Positions 9,583-20,241 of a stretch of DNA of 64,000 bases are shown piece after piece. The DNA comes from Alphaproteobacteria bacterium. Lineage in GTDB: Bacteria > Pseudomonadota > Alphaproteobacteria > SHVR01. The translations under genes were made by a program, and so were the position numbers. The DNA lies in NCBI GenBank assembly GCA_009694185.1, contig SHVR01000001.1, forward strand, positions 1 to 64,000, read 5' to 3'. The notes under the pieces are model-generated. The model saw only the letters and a program-made list of their open reading frames with translations. It was not told where the DNA came from and did not search any database. Numbering within the stretch: position 1 is the first letter of the stretch; each line of letters begins with the position of its first letter.

Positions 9583-9659
9583 GCGCCCGTAGCTCAGTCC
9601 GATAGAGCACAGGATTCTTAATTCGGGGGTCGTGGGTTCGAATCCCGCCGCGCGCGCCA
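9583..9659 (+). pseudogene. Decayed full-length copy of tRNA-Arg (anticodon position now CTT)
   Basis: Same length (77 nt) and 70/77 identical to 8744-8820; mismatches in the acceptor stem (C-C) and anticodon stem (A-G). Confidence 0.8.
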
Positions 9660-9696
9660 GTCCCCGCGCCGCGTTGACAAGGCGTGGCGCCACCTC

Positions 9697-11403
9697 ATGA
9701 TGGTTCGAGGAACGGTGCGCAACTCGGAACCGCCAAGACCATCGGGAGGAGACGGGCGAATGAATTGTCGACAAGGATTGGCGGGCTGGGCACTCACGCT
9801 GCTGCTCGCGGCCGGGTTGGCCGGTCCGCTCATGGCCCAGGACCAGAAAGGGACGCTGGTCTTTGCCGTGGAGTCCCTTGGCGCCCAGACGCTGGACCCC
9901 ATTCTGGAGGGCCGGCCGGGCAACGCGGTCTATCAGGCCGTGATGTACGACTCGCTCGTCGGCTACAACTTCGAGAAGGGTGGTGTGGGCCCCGGTGTCG
10001 CCGAGCGCTGGCTGCTTTCCGAGGACGGGCTCGCCTGGACCTTCCACATCCGCCCGGGACAGAAGTTCCATAATGGCGATCCGCTGACGGCCCATGACGT
10101 GAAGTTCAGCCTCGAACGCCAGATGGCGCCGAATTCCATCGCCGCCGCCGCGGCCACGATGCGCCGGACGATCAAGAGCATCGACATCGTCAACGACCTC
10201 ACCCTCGTCATCAACACACCGAGCCCGCAGATCGGCTTGCCGCCCGCCTTGAGTCGCGCTGTCGCCCCGGAAGGGGCGATCATGCCGAAGGCCTATATCG
10301 AGAAGGTGGGCGAGGAGGAATTCCGCCGCAAACCGATCGGCAGCGGTCCCTGGCGCTTCGTGCGCAACGTGCCGGGCGACCGGATCGAGTTCGAGGCGGC
10401 GGTCGGCACGCACTGGCGCGGCACGCCCAACTTCAAGAATTTGCACATCCTGCTGGTGCCGGAAGAGTCGACCCGCGTCGCCATGGTGCGCACCGGCGAG
10501 GCGGCGATCGCCTCGATCGGGCCGGAAACGATGTTGAGCGCCTCGCGCGGCGGCCTGGAGGTGCTGTCGGTTCCGGGCACCATGCAGGCGATCTTCCAAT
10601 TCTGGGGCACTTACCGGCCCGAGTTCAAGGGCAGCCCCGTCGCCAATCCGCGCGTGCGCCAGGCGCTCTCGCTCGCCATCGACCGGCAGCAGATCATCGA
10701 TCACGTCATGAACGGCAAGGCCTTGATGCCCTACCCGTTCGCCACTTTCGGCTACACCGAATATTTCAGCGCCGAGCGCTGGTGGCAATGGGCGAGCGGC
10801 GCCTATCGCTACGATCCGGCCATGGCGAAGAAAATCCTGGCCGAGGAAGGCTATCCCAACGGCTTCGAGTTGAAATTCGCCAACACCGCGCTTCCCGGCA
10901 CCCAATTCATGGTGGATATCGGCACCGCCATCGCCGACATGTGGACCAAGGTGGGCGTGAAAGTGACCCTCAAGCATTACGAATGGGGCACCTTCGCGCC
11001 GCTCGCCAGGGGCGACCAGGTGGGGCTCGCCGGCTGGGCCTCCATGTTCCGCACCGCCGGCCGGCCCGACGTGCCCTGGCGCTACAACGGCGCCTTCGAC
11101 CCCCAGGCCGACGCGCACCTGCTCGGCGAAAAGGACAATTGCGATGCCACCTGCCAGGCGTTCGTGACGATCTACAAGGACCTGGGGGCCGAGCGCGATC
11201 CGGTAAAGCGCACCCACCTTACCGACCGCATGGTGGAACTGGTGGCCGATACCTGGATGGTCGTGCCGATCATCGAGGGCATGGGCTACTACGCCATCAA
11301 CACCCGCAAGGTCGGCCGGTTCGCGGCCATTCCCGGGCGGCACGAGCTGGGCGATGTGTTCGAACGCATGCCGCGACCGGAACAGAGCCCTTGGAAGAAG
11401 TGA
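9697..11403 (+). CDS. ABC transporter substrate-binding protein, family 5 (peptide/opine type)
   Basis: Signal peptide; 'AERWLLSEDGLAWTFHIRPGQKFHNGDPLTAHDVKFSLER' SBP_bac_5 signature. True start may be ATG 9760. Confidence 0.93.
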   Translation: MMVRGTVRNSEPPRPSGGDGRMNCRQGLAGWALTLLLAAGLAGPLMAQDQKGTLVFAVESLGAQTLDPILEGRPGNAVYQAVMYDSLVGYNFEKGGVGPGVAERWLLSEDGLAWTFHIRPGQKFHNGDPLTAHDVKFSLERQMAPNSIAAAAATMRRTIKSIDIVNDLTLVINTPSPQIGLPPALSRAVAPEGAIMPKAYIEKVGEEEFRRKPIGSGPWRFVRNVPGDRIEFEAAVGTHWRGTPNFKNLHILLVPEESTRVAMVRTGEAAIASIGPETMLSASRGGLEVLSVPGTMQAIFQFWGTYRPEFKGSPVANPRVRQALSLAIDRQQIIDHVMNGKALMPYPFATFGYTEYFSAERWWQWASGAYRYDPAMAKKILAEEGYPNGFELKFANTALPGTQFMVDIGTAIADMWTKVGVKVTLKHYEWGTFAPLARGDQVGLAGWASMFRTAGRPDVPWRYNGAFDPQADAHLLGEKDNCDATCQAFVTIYKDLGAERDPVKRTHLTDRMVELVADTWMVVPIIEGMGYYAINTRKVGRFAAIPGRHELGDVFERMPRPEQSPWKK

Positions 11404-11452
11404 ACGCGCCACGCCAGGCCGATCGGCGTTCCGGCGACGGGTCCGGCCGCGC

Positions 11453-12370
11453 ATGAAGCGTTACATCCTGCGCCGGCTGTTGCACGGGATCGTGCTGCTC
11501 TCAATGGTGGCGACGATCGTCTTTTTCCTCGGCCGCCTCACCGGCAACCCGGTCGATCTCATGCTGCCCGAGGACGCGGCGCCCGAGGACCGGGTGGCAC
11601 TGATCAAGGCGCTCGGCCTCGATGGGCCCTTGCACGAGCAGTTCTTCATCTTCGCCACCAACGCCTTCAAGGGCGATCTCGGCATGTCCATCCGCATGCG
11701 CCAGCCGGCGGTGGAAGCGTTCTTCTCGCGCCTGCCGAACACGCTGGCGATCATCCCCTGGGCGATCCTCTTGGGCACCTGCATCGGCATCCCGCTCGGC
11801 GTGGTCTCGGCACTCAACCGCGGCAATATACTGGATCGCGCCGCCGGCACCGTCGGCGTACTCGGTATCGCGACGCCGAGCTTCTGGCTCGGCATCCTGC
11901 TGATCTTCGTCTTCAGCGTCGAACTCGGCTGGCTGCCCTCGGGGCGGATGGGCGGGCCGGAGCATTATGTGCTGCCGGTCATCACGCTGGGCACGTTTCT
12001 CGTCGCCGGCTTCATGCGCCTCACGCGCTCCAGCATGCTGGAGGTGATGGACAGCGAGTTCGTCAAGCTCGCCCGCATCAAGGGGCTCCACGAAGGGGTC
12101 GTGATCTGGAAGCATTGCTTGCGCAACGCCTTGATCCCGGTGCTGACCTTGTGGGGTGTGTTCGTCGGCAATTTGATCACCGGCGCGATCGTCGTCGAAA
12201 CCGTCTTCGCCTGGCCCGGCGTCGGACGGCTGACCTACGAGGCGGTGATCTACCGGGATTTCCCCTTGCTGCAGGCGGTCATCATCCTCAAGGCGATCTT
12301 GATCCTCACCATCAACCTGATGGTCGACATCCTGTACGCCTATGTCGACCCGCGCATCCGGCTGACATAG
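11453..12370 (+). CDS. ABC transporter permease (DppB-like)
   Basis: 'MKRYILRRLLHGIVLLSMVATIVFFLGRLTGNPVDLMLP' and EAA-loop region. Confidence 0.93.
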   Translation: MKRYILRRLLHGIVLLSMVATIVFFLGRLTGNPVDLMLPEDAAPEDRVALIKALGLDGPLHEQFFIFATNAFKGDLGMSIRMRQPAVEAFFSRLPNTLAIIPWAILLGTCIGIPLGVVSALNRGNILDRAAGTVGVLGIATPSFWLGILLIFVFSVELGWLPSGRMGGPEHYVLPVITLGTFLVAGFMRLTRSSMLEVMDSEFVKLARIKGLHEGVVIWKHCLRNALIPVLTLWGVFVGNLITGAIVVETVFAWPGVGRLTYEAVIYRDFPLLQAVIILKAILILTINLMVDILYAYVDPRIRLT

Positions 12371-12380
12371 GAGATCGAGG

Positions 12381-13271
12381 ATGCACCGGTCGACATCCGC
12401 GACACCTATTTCGACCCTGGCGCCCGGCTTGCCGAGGAGTTCGGGGATGCGGCGGATTCCCTGGATTCCCATCACCATCATCTCGGTCATCGTGATCATG
12501 GCGGCCTTCGCGCCGCTCATCGCCCCCTATTCGCCGATCGACCAGACGCTCCCGGACAAGCTCCTGCCACCGTTTTGGCTCGAGGGGGGCCGCGGGAAAT
12601 ACATTCTCGGCACCGATCCGTTCGGGCGCGACATATTGAGCCGGCTCATTCATGGTGCCCGCGTCAGCCTGATCGTCGCATTGCTGGCACTTACCGCCGG
12701 CGGCGGCGTCGGCCTCGCCATCGGCATCCTTGCCGGCTATCTGGGTGGCCCGGTGGACTCTGTGCTGATGCGGCTGGTGGACGCCGCGTTCACCTTTCCC
12801 GCCATCCTCTTTGCCTTGCTGCTCGCGGTGACCATGGGCCAGGGCATGGCCACGCTCGTCATCGCCATCAGCCTGCTGCTCTGGGCGAGCTTCGCGCGCA
12901 TCATCCGCGGCGAGGTGCTGGCCTTGAAGCAGCGCGATTTCGTGGCGCTGGCCAAGGTGCGCGGTTGCTCGGCCTTGCGCATCATGCTGACCCATATCCT
13001 GCCCAACGTGCTGAACACCTTCATGGTGCTGGTCACGCTGAACATCGGCGTCGTGATCATCGCCGAGGCGGCGCTGAGCTTCCTCGGCGCCGGCATCCCG
13101 CCGCCGACCCCGACCTGGGGGCTCATGATCTCCGAGGGCCGCGGGCGCATCGCCGACGCCTGGTGGGTGTCGCTGATCCCGGGCATCGCGATCACGCTCT
13201 TGGTGCTCTCGGTCAACCTCTTTGGCGACTGGCTGCGCGACCGGCTCGACCCAAGGCTGCGCCAGCTATGA
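12381..13271 (+). CDS. ABC transporter permease (DppC-like)
   Basis: 'LGTDPFGRDILSRLIHGARVSLIVALLA', 'FLGAGIPPPTPTWGLMISEGR'. Internal ATG start near 12447 possible. Confidence 0.93.
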   Translation: MHRSTSATPISTLAPGLPRSSGMRRIPWIPITIISVIVIMAAFAPLIAPYSPIDQTLPDKLLPPFWLEGGRGKYILGTDPFGRDILSRLIHGARVSLIVALLALTAGGGVGLAIGILAGYLGGPVDSVLMRLVDAAFTFPAILFALLLAVTMGQGMATLVIAISLLLWASFARIIRGEVLALKQRDFVALAKVRGCSALRIMLTHILPNVLNTFMVLVTLNIGVVIIAEAALSFLGAGIPPPTPTWGLMISEGRGRIADAWWVSLIPGIAITLLVLSVNLFGDWLRDRLDPRLRQL

Positions 13272-14263
13272 GTGCCGCGGGTGGCGTGAAGGACGAGACC
13301 ATCCTCGAGGTCCGCGACTTGCGCACCCATTTCTTCCTCCGCCGCGGCGTGGTGAAGGCGGTGGATGGCGTGAGCTTCACCTTGCGGCGCGGGGAAGTGT
13401 TGGGCCTGGTGGGCGAGTCCGGATGCGGCAAGAGTGTGACCGCCCTCTCCCTCATGCGCCTCTTGCCCAAGGGCGGTGCCCGCGCCATCGGCGGCGAGGT
13501 GCTGCTCGATGGTACCGACATCCTGACCCTTGGCGATAGCCAGATGCGCGAGATCCGAGGGCGGAAAATCTCGATGATCCTCCAGGACCCCCAGACCTCG
13601 CTCAATCCGGTGTTCACGGTGGGCGACCAGCTACGCGAGTCGATCTTTCGCCGCGCCGGCGGGCGCACGGCCCAAATCATGCGCGAGGCGGTGGCGGCAC
13701 TCCGCCGCGTCGATATCGCGGCCCCCGAACAGCGCATCGGCCAATATCCGCACCAGATGAGCGGCGGCATGAAGCAGCGCGTCGTTGGCGCCATCGTGAT
13801 GAGCGGCGAGCCCGAGGTGCTGATCGCCGACGAGCCGACCACGGCACTCGATGTCACCATCCAGCTACAATATCTCAAGCTCTTGCAGCGATTGCAGCGG
13901 GAGACCGGCATGGCGATCCTGTTTATCACCCATGATTTCGGCGTCGTCGCCAGGCTCTGCGATCGCGTCGCGGTGATGTATGCGGGGCGCATCGTCGAAT
14001 GTGGGCCGGTCCAAGAGGTGTTCGAGCACCCGTCCCATCCCTACACCCAGGCCCTGATCGCTTCGGTGCCTGCGATGACCGGCCCCATCGGGCGGCTCAC
14101 CACCATCGAGGGCCAGCCGCCGTCGCTGATGGACCTCTCCGCCGGCTGCCGCTTCGAGCCGCGCTGCCGCCACGCCGAAGCACGCTGCCGGGAAGCCTAT
14201 CCCCCCCCCGTCGGGGTGGGCCCGGACCACACCGCCGATTGCTGGCGGCTCCAGCCCGCATGA
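13268..14263 (+). CDS. Oligopeptide ABC transporter ATP-binding protein (DppD-like)
   Basis: Walker A GESGCGKS, signature MSGGMKQR, Walker B VLIADEPTTALD, C-terminal oligo_HPY cysteines. Confidence 0.95.
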   Translation: MSAAGGVKDETILEVRDLRTHFFLRRGVVKAVDGVSFTLRRGEVLGLVGESGCGKSVTALSLMRLLPKGGARAIGGEVLLDGTDILTLGDSQMREIRGRKISMILQDPQTSLNPVFTVGDQLRESIFRRAGGRTAQIMREAVAALRRVDIAAPEQRIGQYPHQMSGGMKQRVVGAIVMSGEPEVLIADEPTTALDVTIQLQYLKLLQRLQRETGMAILFITHDFGVVARLCDRVAVMYAGRIVECGPVQEVFEHPSHPYTQALIASVPAMTGPIGRLTTIEGQPPSLMDLSAGCRFEPRCRHAEARCREAYPPPVGVGPDHTADCWRLQPA

Positions 14264-15240
14264 GTGCCGAGCCCCTGCTCACGGTCGAACGGCTGCGCAA
14301 GCATTACGCCGTCACCAAGGGCATCCTCTTCGCCCGCACCCTCGGCCATGTGAAGGCGGTCGATGACATCTCCTTCACCATCGCCGCCGGGGAAACGCTG
14401 GGGCTGGTCGGCGAATCCGGTTGCGGCAAGACCACCACCTCGAAGCTGATCCTGAACCTCGAGGAGCCGACCGACGGCCGGATCTTGTTGGAGGGCAAGC
14501 CCATTCACGGGCTCAAGGGCGAGGCCCTCAGGGAATTCCGCAGCCAGGTGCAGGCGGTCTTTCAGGACCCGTGGTCGTCGCTCAACCCGCGCATGACCAT
14601 CGGCCGTATCATCGCCGAATCATTGATCGTCATCGGCTGGGGCACGCCCGGGAAGATCGAGGAGCGGGTGCGGGAATTGCTGCGACAGGTCGGCCTCCGC
14701 CCGGAGCAGGCAACGCAATATCCGCACGAATTCAGCGGCGGCCAGCGCCAGCGCATCGCGCTCGCGAGTGCCTTGGCCTCGCGCCCGAAACTGATCGTGC
14801 TCGACGAGCCGGTCTCGGCGCTCGACGTGTCGATCCGCGCCCAGATGATGAACCTCCTGAAGGACATCCAGGCGCGGGACAAGCTCGCCTATTTGCTGGT
14901 GGCCCATGATCTCGCCACCGTGCGCCACATGGCCGACCGCACCGCCGTCATGTATCTCGGCCGGATCGTCGAATATGCGCCGACCAAGACCTTGTTCGAG
15001 GATGTGCGCCATCCCTACACCAAGGCGCTCTTTTCCGCCGTCCTCCAGGCGCGGCCGAACCAGCCCGAGGATGAGATCGTGCTGCCGGGGGAGGTGCCCT
15101 CGCCGCTCAACCCGCCGAGCGGCTGCCGGTTCCACACCCGCTGCCCTTTCGTCATGGCGCGCTGCGCGGTGGAGGAGCCCCGGCTCCGCGAGGTCTCGCC
15201 GGGCCACCAGGTGGCGTGCCATCTTTACCAGGCGGCGTAA
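14260..15240 (+). CDS. Oligopeptide ABC transporter ATP-binding protein (DppF-like)
   Basis: Walker A GESGCGKT, signature FSGGQRQR, Walker [13 protein letters not shown]. Confidence 0.95.
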   Translation: MSAEPLLTVERLRKHYAVTKGILFARTLGHVKAVDDISFTIAAGETLGLVGESGCGKTTTSKLILNLEEPTDGRILLEGKPIHGLKGEALREFRSQVQAVFQDPWSSLNPRMTIGRIIAESLIVIGWGTPGKIEERVRELLRQVGLRPEQATQYPHEFSGGQRQRIALASALASRPKLIVLDEPVSALDVSIRAQMMNLLKDIQARDKLAYLLVAHDLATVRHMADRTAVMYLGRIVEYAPTKTLFEDVRHPYTKALFSAVLQARPNQPEDEIVLPGEVPSPLNPPSGCRFHTRCPFVMARCAVEEPRLREVSPGHQVACHLYQAA

Positions 15241-15275
15241 CCAAAGCCGTTCGCCAATACAGGAGATCGTTCGCG

Positions 15276-16493
15276 ATGAAAGAGCCCCATGGCCCCTTGC
15301 AGGGCGTGAAGGTGGTTGCCTGCTCCACAGCGCAAGCGGGAACCGTGCCCTACATGCTGATGGCCGATCTCGGCGCCGAGGTCATTAAGATCGAAGTGCC
15401 GGAAGGCGGCGACAATTCGCGCGGCTCCACCGTGCTGCCGGGCTTTCCCAGCACCTATTTCGAGACCAACAATCGTGGCGTCAAGAGTGTGACCCTCAAC
15501 CTCAAGGCGCCGGAAGGGCGGGACATCCTCCGGCAGCTCGTGCGGGAGGCCGACATCTTCGGCCAGAACTTCCGCCCGGGCGCGGCCGAGAAGAACGGCT
15601 TCGGCTATGAGGACCTCCGCAAGGTCAATCCGAAGCTGGTCTATGTGTCGATCTCGGGTTACGGCCCCAAGGGACCGCACGCCGATCTGCCGGGCACGGA
15701 TTCCATGGCCCAGGCGCTGGGTGGCATCGCCGAGGCGTTTTCCAGCCCGGGCCAGCCGATGCGCACCGGCATCGTCTCGGTCGCCGACGAAACCTGCGCC
15801 ATCCTGGCGTTTGGCGGGGCACTCGCGGCACTCACCCACGCGCGCGCCACGGGCGTCGGCCAGAAGGTCGATTGCTCGCTGCTCGGCGGGCAGCTCCGGC
15901 TGATGGGTTGGACGCTCACCACCGCCATGTGGCGAGACCGCAACCCGGTCACCGGCCAGGCGCGGGTCACCGGCACGGCCGAGCGGCCCGGATTGAGTGC
16001 GAGCTTCAACGACCGCGACGGCAAGCCGCTCGTCTTCCAGCTCGATGGCGTCAGGAAGTGGCAGACCGCCATGACCGCGCTTGGTTTCTACGAGACCCTG
16101 GAGACGGCCGGCTTCGGCAGTCTCGGGGTCATGCACGAGAGCGAGGAAAAGCGCGCGGGCTTGCTCGGCTTGCTCGACAAATTGTTCGCCACCGGTCCGC
16201 GCGAAGTCTGGGTCGAGAAGCTCCGTGCCGCCGACGTGGTCGCGGCGCCGATCAACACGCTCCTTGAGGCCGCCAACGATCCCGACGTGCTGGCCAACGG
16301 CTATGTGACCGAGATGGAGTATCCCAAGCACTCCAAGCGCCTCAAAGTGCACGGCACGCCTTGGCACTTCTCCGAGACGCCGGCCCAGATCGGCATCGCT
16401 CCCGAACTCGGCGCCGACAATGATTCCGTGCTTGCCAGGCTGGGTTACGGCGCCGATCGGATCCGCGACTTGAAAGCGCGCAAGATCATTTGA
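15276..16493 (+). CDS. CaiB/BaiF family CoA-transferase
   Basis: 'MLMADLGAEVIKIEVPEGGDNSRG', 'NNRGVKSVTLNLKAPEGRDILRQLV', 'GYGPKGPHADLPGTDSMAQALGG'. Confidence 0.92.
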   Translation: MKEPHGPLQGVKVVACSTAQAGTVPYMLMADLGAEVIKIEVPEGGDNSRGSTVLPGFPSTYFETNNRGVKSVTLNLKAPEGRDILRQLVREADIFGQNFRPGAAEKNGFGYEDLRKVNPKLVYVSISGYGPKGPHADLPGTDSMAQALGGIAEAFSSPGQPMRTGIVSVADETCAILAFGGALAALTHARATGVGQKVDCSLLGGQLRLMGWTLTTAMWRDRNPVTGQARVTGTAERPGLSASFNDRDGKPLVFQLDGVRKWQTAMTALGFYETLETAGFGSLGVMHESEEKRAGLLGLLDKLFATGPREVWVEKLRAADVVAAPINTLLEAANDPDVLANGYVTEMEYPKHSKRLKVHGTPWHFSETPAQIGIAPELGADNDSVLARLGYGADRIRDLKARKII

Positions 16494-17286
16494 CGCTATC
16501 GAGTGTCGGCAGACGATAGCGGTCTTGTGGGTCGAGCCAGCCCTTGAAATTTGGTTTGCGCTTGTCGGCAAAGGCGGCGCGGCTTTCCATCAGGTCACTC
16601 TTATCGCCATGCTCGTGCAGGGCGGTCGCCAGCCGCTTCTGGGCGGGCGAGGGCTCGGGGCGCATCTGGCGCATCATATGCACCGTGTTGACCCGGGAGG
16701 CCGGCGGCAGCGAGAGCAGGTGCTCAGCCATTTGAATGGCGGTGGGCAGCAGCTCGGCCGCCGGAACCAGGCGATTCACGAAGCCCAATTGATGGAAGCG
16801 CTCGGCGGTAAAGCGAAAGCCGAGCGCCATTTCCATGGCGATGGGGTAGGCGAGGTTGGCAAGATGGCCGTGATTGTAGCCGCCGAGCAGCCAGCGCTTG
16901 GCTTCCGAGACCTCGAACACCGCTTCGGGCACGGCGACGCGCAGATCGGTCCGCTCCACCAGCATGAAGCCACCACCCATGGCGAAGCCGTTGACCGCGG
17001 CGATCACCGGCTTTTCCAGGGTGCCGGCCATGAACGGGTCCTCGATCGCCGGCCGGGTGCCGCCGGGTGCACCCTTCGCTAGCGACTCCTTCATATCTTC
17101 GCCGGCGCAGAAGCCCCGGCCCGTGCCGGTGAAGATCGCGACTTCGAGATCCTTGCTCTGGCGAAACGCGGTCCAGGTTTCGGCGAGCAGTGCCCGCATC
17201 TCGCCATTGAGTGCGTTGAGCCGGTCCGGCCGGTTCATGCGCACGACCAGGATTTGTCCATGCCGTTCAGTCTCGACGATTGCCAT
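16486..17286 (-). CDS. Enoyl-CoA hydratase/isomerase family
   Basis: 'FTGTGRGFCAGEDMKE', 'KPVIAAVNGFAMGGGF'. Confidence 0.9.
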   Translation of the reverse strand: MAIVETERHGQILVVRMNRPDRLNALNGEMRALLAETWTAFRQSKDLEVAIFTGTGRGFCAGEDMKESLAKGAPGGTRPAIEDPFMAGTLEKPVIAAVNGFAMGGGFMLVERTDLRVAVPEAVFEVSEAKRWLLGGYNHGHLANLAYPIAMEMALGFRFTAERFHQLGFVNRLVPAAELLPTAIQMAEHLLSLPPASRVNTVHMMRQMRPEPSPAQKRLATALHEHGDKSDLMESRAAFADKRKPNFKGWLDPQDRYRLPTLDSVK

Positions 17287-17412
17287 GGGTCTGCTCCCTC
17301 ATGTCCGACCTGGCGGGTCGGTGCGCGGGGTCAAGGTTAGAGTGGCTTGCGGCTAAGGGGAACCGTTAGGGTAGGCGACGGCGGATGGCGAGGGGCCACC
17401 CAGCCGGGCACG

Positions 17413-18105
17413 GTGCATCGTTGGACCAAGAAGATTCTCCTATTCAATCCCAACACCACCCGGGCGATGACCGATCGCATGGTTGCCGTGGCGGCGAAAG
17501 TGGCGGATCAAGCGACCGAGTTGATCCCGCTAACGGCATCCCATGGGGTCACCTACATCGCGAATCATGCCGATCTTGCGCGCGCGAGCGAGGTTGTCCT
17601 CGAAACTCTCCCCCTGCACCAAGCGGGCATCGACGCCACGGTGATCGCCGCCTTTGGCGACCCGGGCCTGATTGCCGCGCGCGGACGGTTCAAGCGGCCG
17701 GTCGTGGGCATGGCGGAGGCGGCGATGCTGACCGCCTGCATGCTGGGCAAACGGTTTTCGATCATCAGCTTCACGCCGGCATATGTTGCCATGTTCGGCG
17801 ATCTGGTGGCGCTCTATCGCCTTGACGGCCGGTTTGCGGGGGTGCGGGTTCCGGACGTGGGCTTCTCGTCGGTCGTCAACGTCCAGGACGAGCTGGAGGA
17901 TGTCCTCGTCGCCTTGGCGCTCAAAGCCGTGCAAGACGATGGCGCCGATGTGATCATTCCGGGCGGGGCACCCCTGGCGGGATTGTCAACGCGCATCGCC
18001 GGCCGGGTGCCGGTGCCGATCGTCGACCCGATCTCGGCGGCGGTGTGCCAGGCGGAGACGCTGGTTCGCCTGCGCGGAAGCGATCGTCGCGGCGAGGTCG
18101 CTTGA
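17413..18105 (+). CDS. Asp/Glu/hydantoin racemase family
   Basis: 'KKILLFNPNTTRAMTDRMV', 'AAFGDPGLIAARGRFKRPVVGMAEAAML', 'DVIIPGGAPLAG'. GTG start at 17413 inferred. Confidence 0.88.
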   Translation: MHRWTKKILLFNPNTTRAMTDRMVAVAAKVADQATELIPLTASHGVTYIANHADLARASEVVLETLPLHQAGIDATVIAAFGDPGLIAARGRFKRPVVGMAEAAMLTACMLGKRFSIISFTPAYVAMFGDLVALYRLDGRFAGVRVPDVGFSSVVNVQDELEDVLVALALKAVQDDGADVIIPGGAPLAGLSTRIAGRVPVPIVDPISAAVCQAETLVRLRGSDRRGEVA

Positions 18106-18151
18106 CCTTGTCCCGCGAGCCAGTGGACGATACCGCCCGGTAGGAGGGTAC

Positions 18152-20241
18152 ATGCGCCTGCGAATCTCCGTCGATACCGGTGGAACCTTCACCGATGTCG
18201 TCCTGCTGGACGAACAGGGACGCATGACCATCGGCAAGGCGCTGACCACGCCGAACCGCATCTTCGACGGCATGGCCGGCGCGCTCGCCGTGGTGGCGGA
18301 AGAGCGCGGCCAGTCGGTTCGCGACCTCTTGGCCGGCACCGATATTCTGATCTACGGCACCACCCGCGCCATGAACGCCGTGGTGACCAAGCAGACGGCC
18401 AAGACCGCCTTTGTGACCACCCGTGGCTTCCGCGACACGCTGACGCTCAAGGAAGGCGGCAAGCACGGCCCGAATGATTATTCCTACGACTATCCCGACC
18501 CCTATATCCCCGCCGCTACAGCTTCGAGATCGACGAGCGCATCGGCGCCGAGGGTGAAATTGTCGAACCGCTCAATCTAGCCACGGCACGCGCGGTGATG
18601 ACCCCGCTCAAGGCCCGAGGCTTCCAGGCGGTAGCGGTGAGCCTGTTATGGTCGATCGCCAATCCGGTGCATGAGCTCGCCATCGGCGCCATGCTGGAGG
18701 AGACGTTGCCTGGCGTCCCCTTCACGCTTTCGCATCAGCTTGTGCCGATCCTGCGCGAATACCGCCGCGCCTCGGCGACGGCCATCGACGCGTCGCTGAA
18801 GCCCCTGATGCAGCGGCACTTGCAGGAGATGTCGGCGGATCTGCGCGCCGCCGGCTTCGCTGGCGATCTCTTGATCAGCACCTCGATCGGCGGTTGCCAG
18901 GCGGTGGAAGAGCTGATCCAGCGGCCGATCCATTCCCTCAAGTCCGGTCCCGTGATGGCGCCGGTGGCGGGGCGCGCCTACGCGGCGATCGAGGGCCTGG
19001 GCGGTAATGCCATCGTCTGCGATACCGGCGGCACCACGTTCGATGTCGGCCTCGTCCGCGATGGCAGCCTGGTCTATACCCGCGACTCCTGGCTCGGGGC
19101 TCGGTGGCTCGGCGACATTATCGGCACCTCGACCGTCGACGTCCGCTCGATCGGTGCCGGCGGCGGCTCGATCGCGCGGATCGACGCGGGCGGCTTGCTC
19201 AGGGTCGGCCCGCAATCCGCGGCATCGGTCCCCGGACCCGCCTGCTACGGACTGGGCGGCGACGAGCCGACCGTGAGCGACGCCGCCCTCTATCTCGGAT
19301 ATCTCGATCCCGCCTATTTCAACGGTGGCCGCCTCACGCTCGACCCCGCGCGGGCGGCACGGGTCATCACCCGCCTCGCCGCCCACCTCGGCCTTCCGCC
19401 GGACGAGACCGCCGCCGCCGTCATGACCATCGCCAATGAATTAATGATCAAGGCGATCGGCGAGATCACGGTCAATGAGGGCCTGAACCCGCGCGAGAGC
19501 GTTATCGTCGCGGGCGGTGGTGCCGCCGGCTTGAACATCATGCCCATCGCGCGCGAGCTCGGCTGCGATACGGTCGTGCTACCGCGGCACGCGGCGGCGC
19601 TCTCCGCCTGCGGCATGCAATATAGCGACATCATCTTCGAGGCGACGCGCTGCCGCTTCACCGACAGCGTCAATTTCGACGTGGAGGGCGTCAACCGCGC
19701 GCTCAACGAGATCACGGCGGAACTCGCCGCCTTCCGGGCTGGCTTGCGGGGCGTGGAGGGCGTCGAAGCCCGTATCGAGCTGCTGGTCGAGGCCCGTTAC
19801 CGCGCCCAGGTCTGGGAGCTCGACACACCGCTTCCCAAGCGGCGTATCGAGGACGCCGGCGACGTTCGGGCTTTGGCCGAAGCCTTCCATCGGGCGCATG
19901 AGCGGGTCTATGCCGCGCGCGACGAGGGGAGCCCCGTCGAGTTCGTCAACTGGCATGGCCGCATTGCGATCCGCGCCTTCCAGCCGCCGCCAGTGTCCGA
20001 TCGGGGTGTCGAGTGGTACCGGCCGGAGCCCGACCAAAGCCGCATTTGCTTCTTCAACGAGACCGGCCGCTGGGCGACGCCAATCTATCGCGGCGCGGCG
20101 CTCATGCCGGGAGCCAGGATCGCCGGGCCCGCCATCGTCGAGGAGCCGACGACCACGATCGTCGTCTATCCGGGCCTGTGGTCGGAGCTGTCGGCCGCCG
20201 GCAACTACGTCCTGCATTGTGCCGGAGAGATGACCCCATGA
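18152..20241 (+). pseudogene. Hydantoinase/oxoprolinase subunit A (HyuA-like), split by a single-base frameshift
   Basis: ORF 18152-18580 (MRLRISVDTGGTFTDVVLLD) and ORF 18595-20241 are one HyuA; inserting one C at about 18506-18510 restores DPYIPRRYSFEIDERIGAEGEIVEPLN. Confidence 0.88.

Noticed and set aside
9556-11454. 632-aa minus-strand ORF antisense to the family-5 substrate-binding protein
   Set aside because: Antisense frame of a clear SBP gene; its C terminus (AAGFEPTTPELRILCSIGLSYGR) is the familiar false translation of a tRNA-Arg gene.
9697-15240. Peptide ABC transporter as a novel system
   Set aside because: Standard dpp/opp gene order (SBP, two permeases, two ATPases); ordinary.
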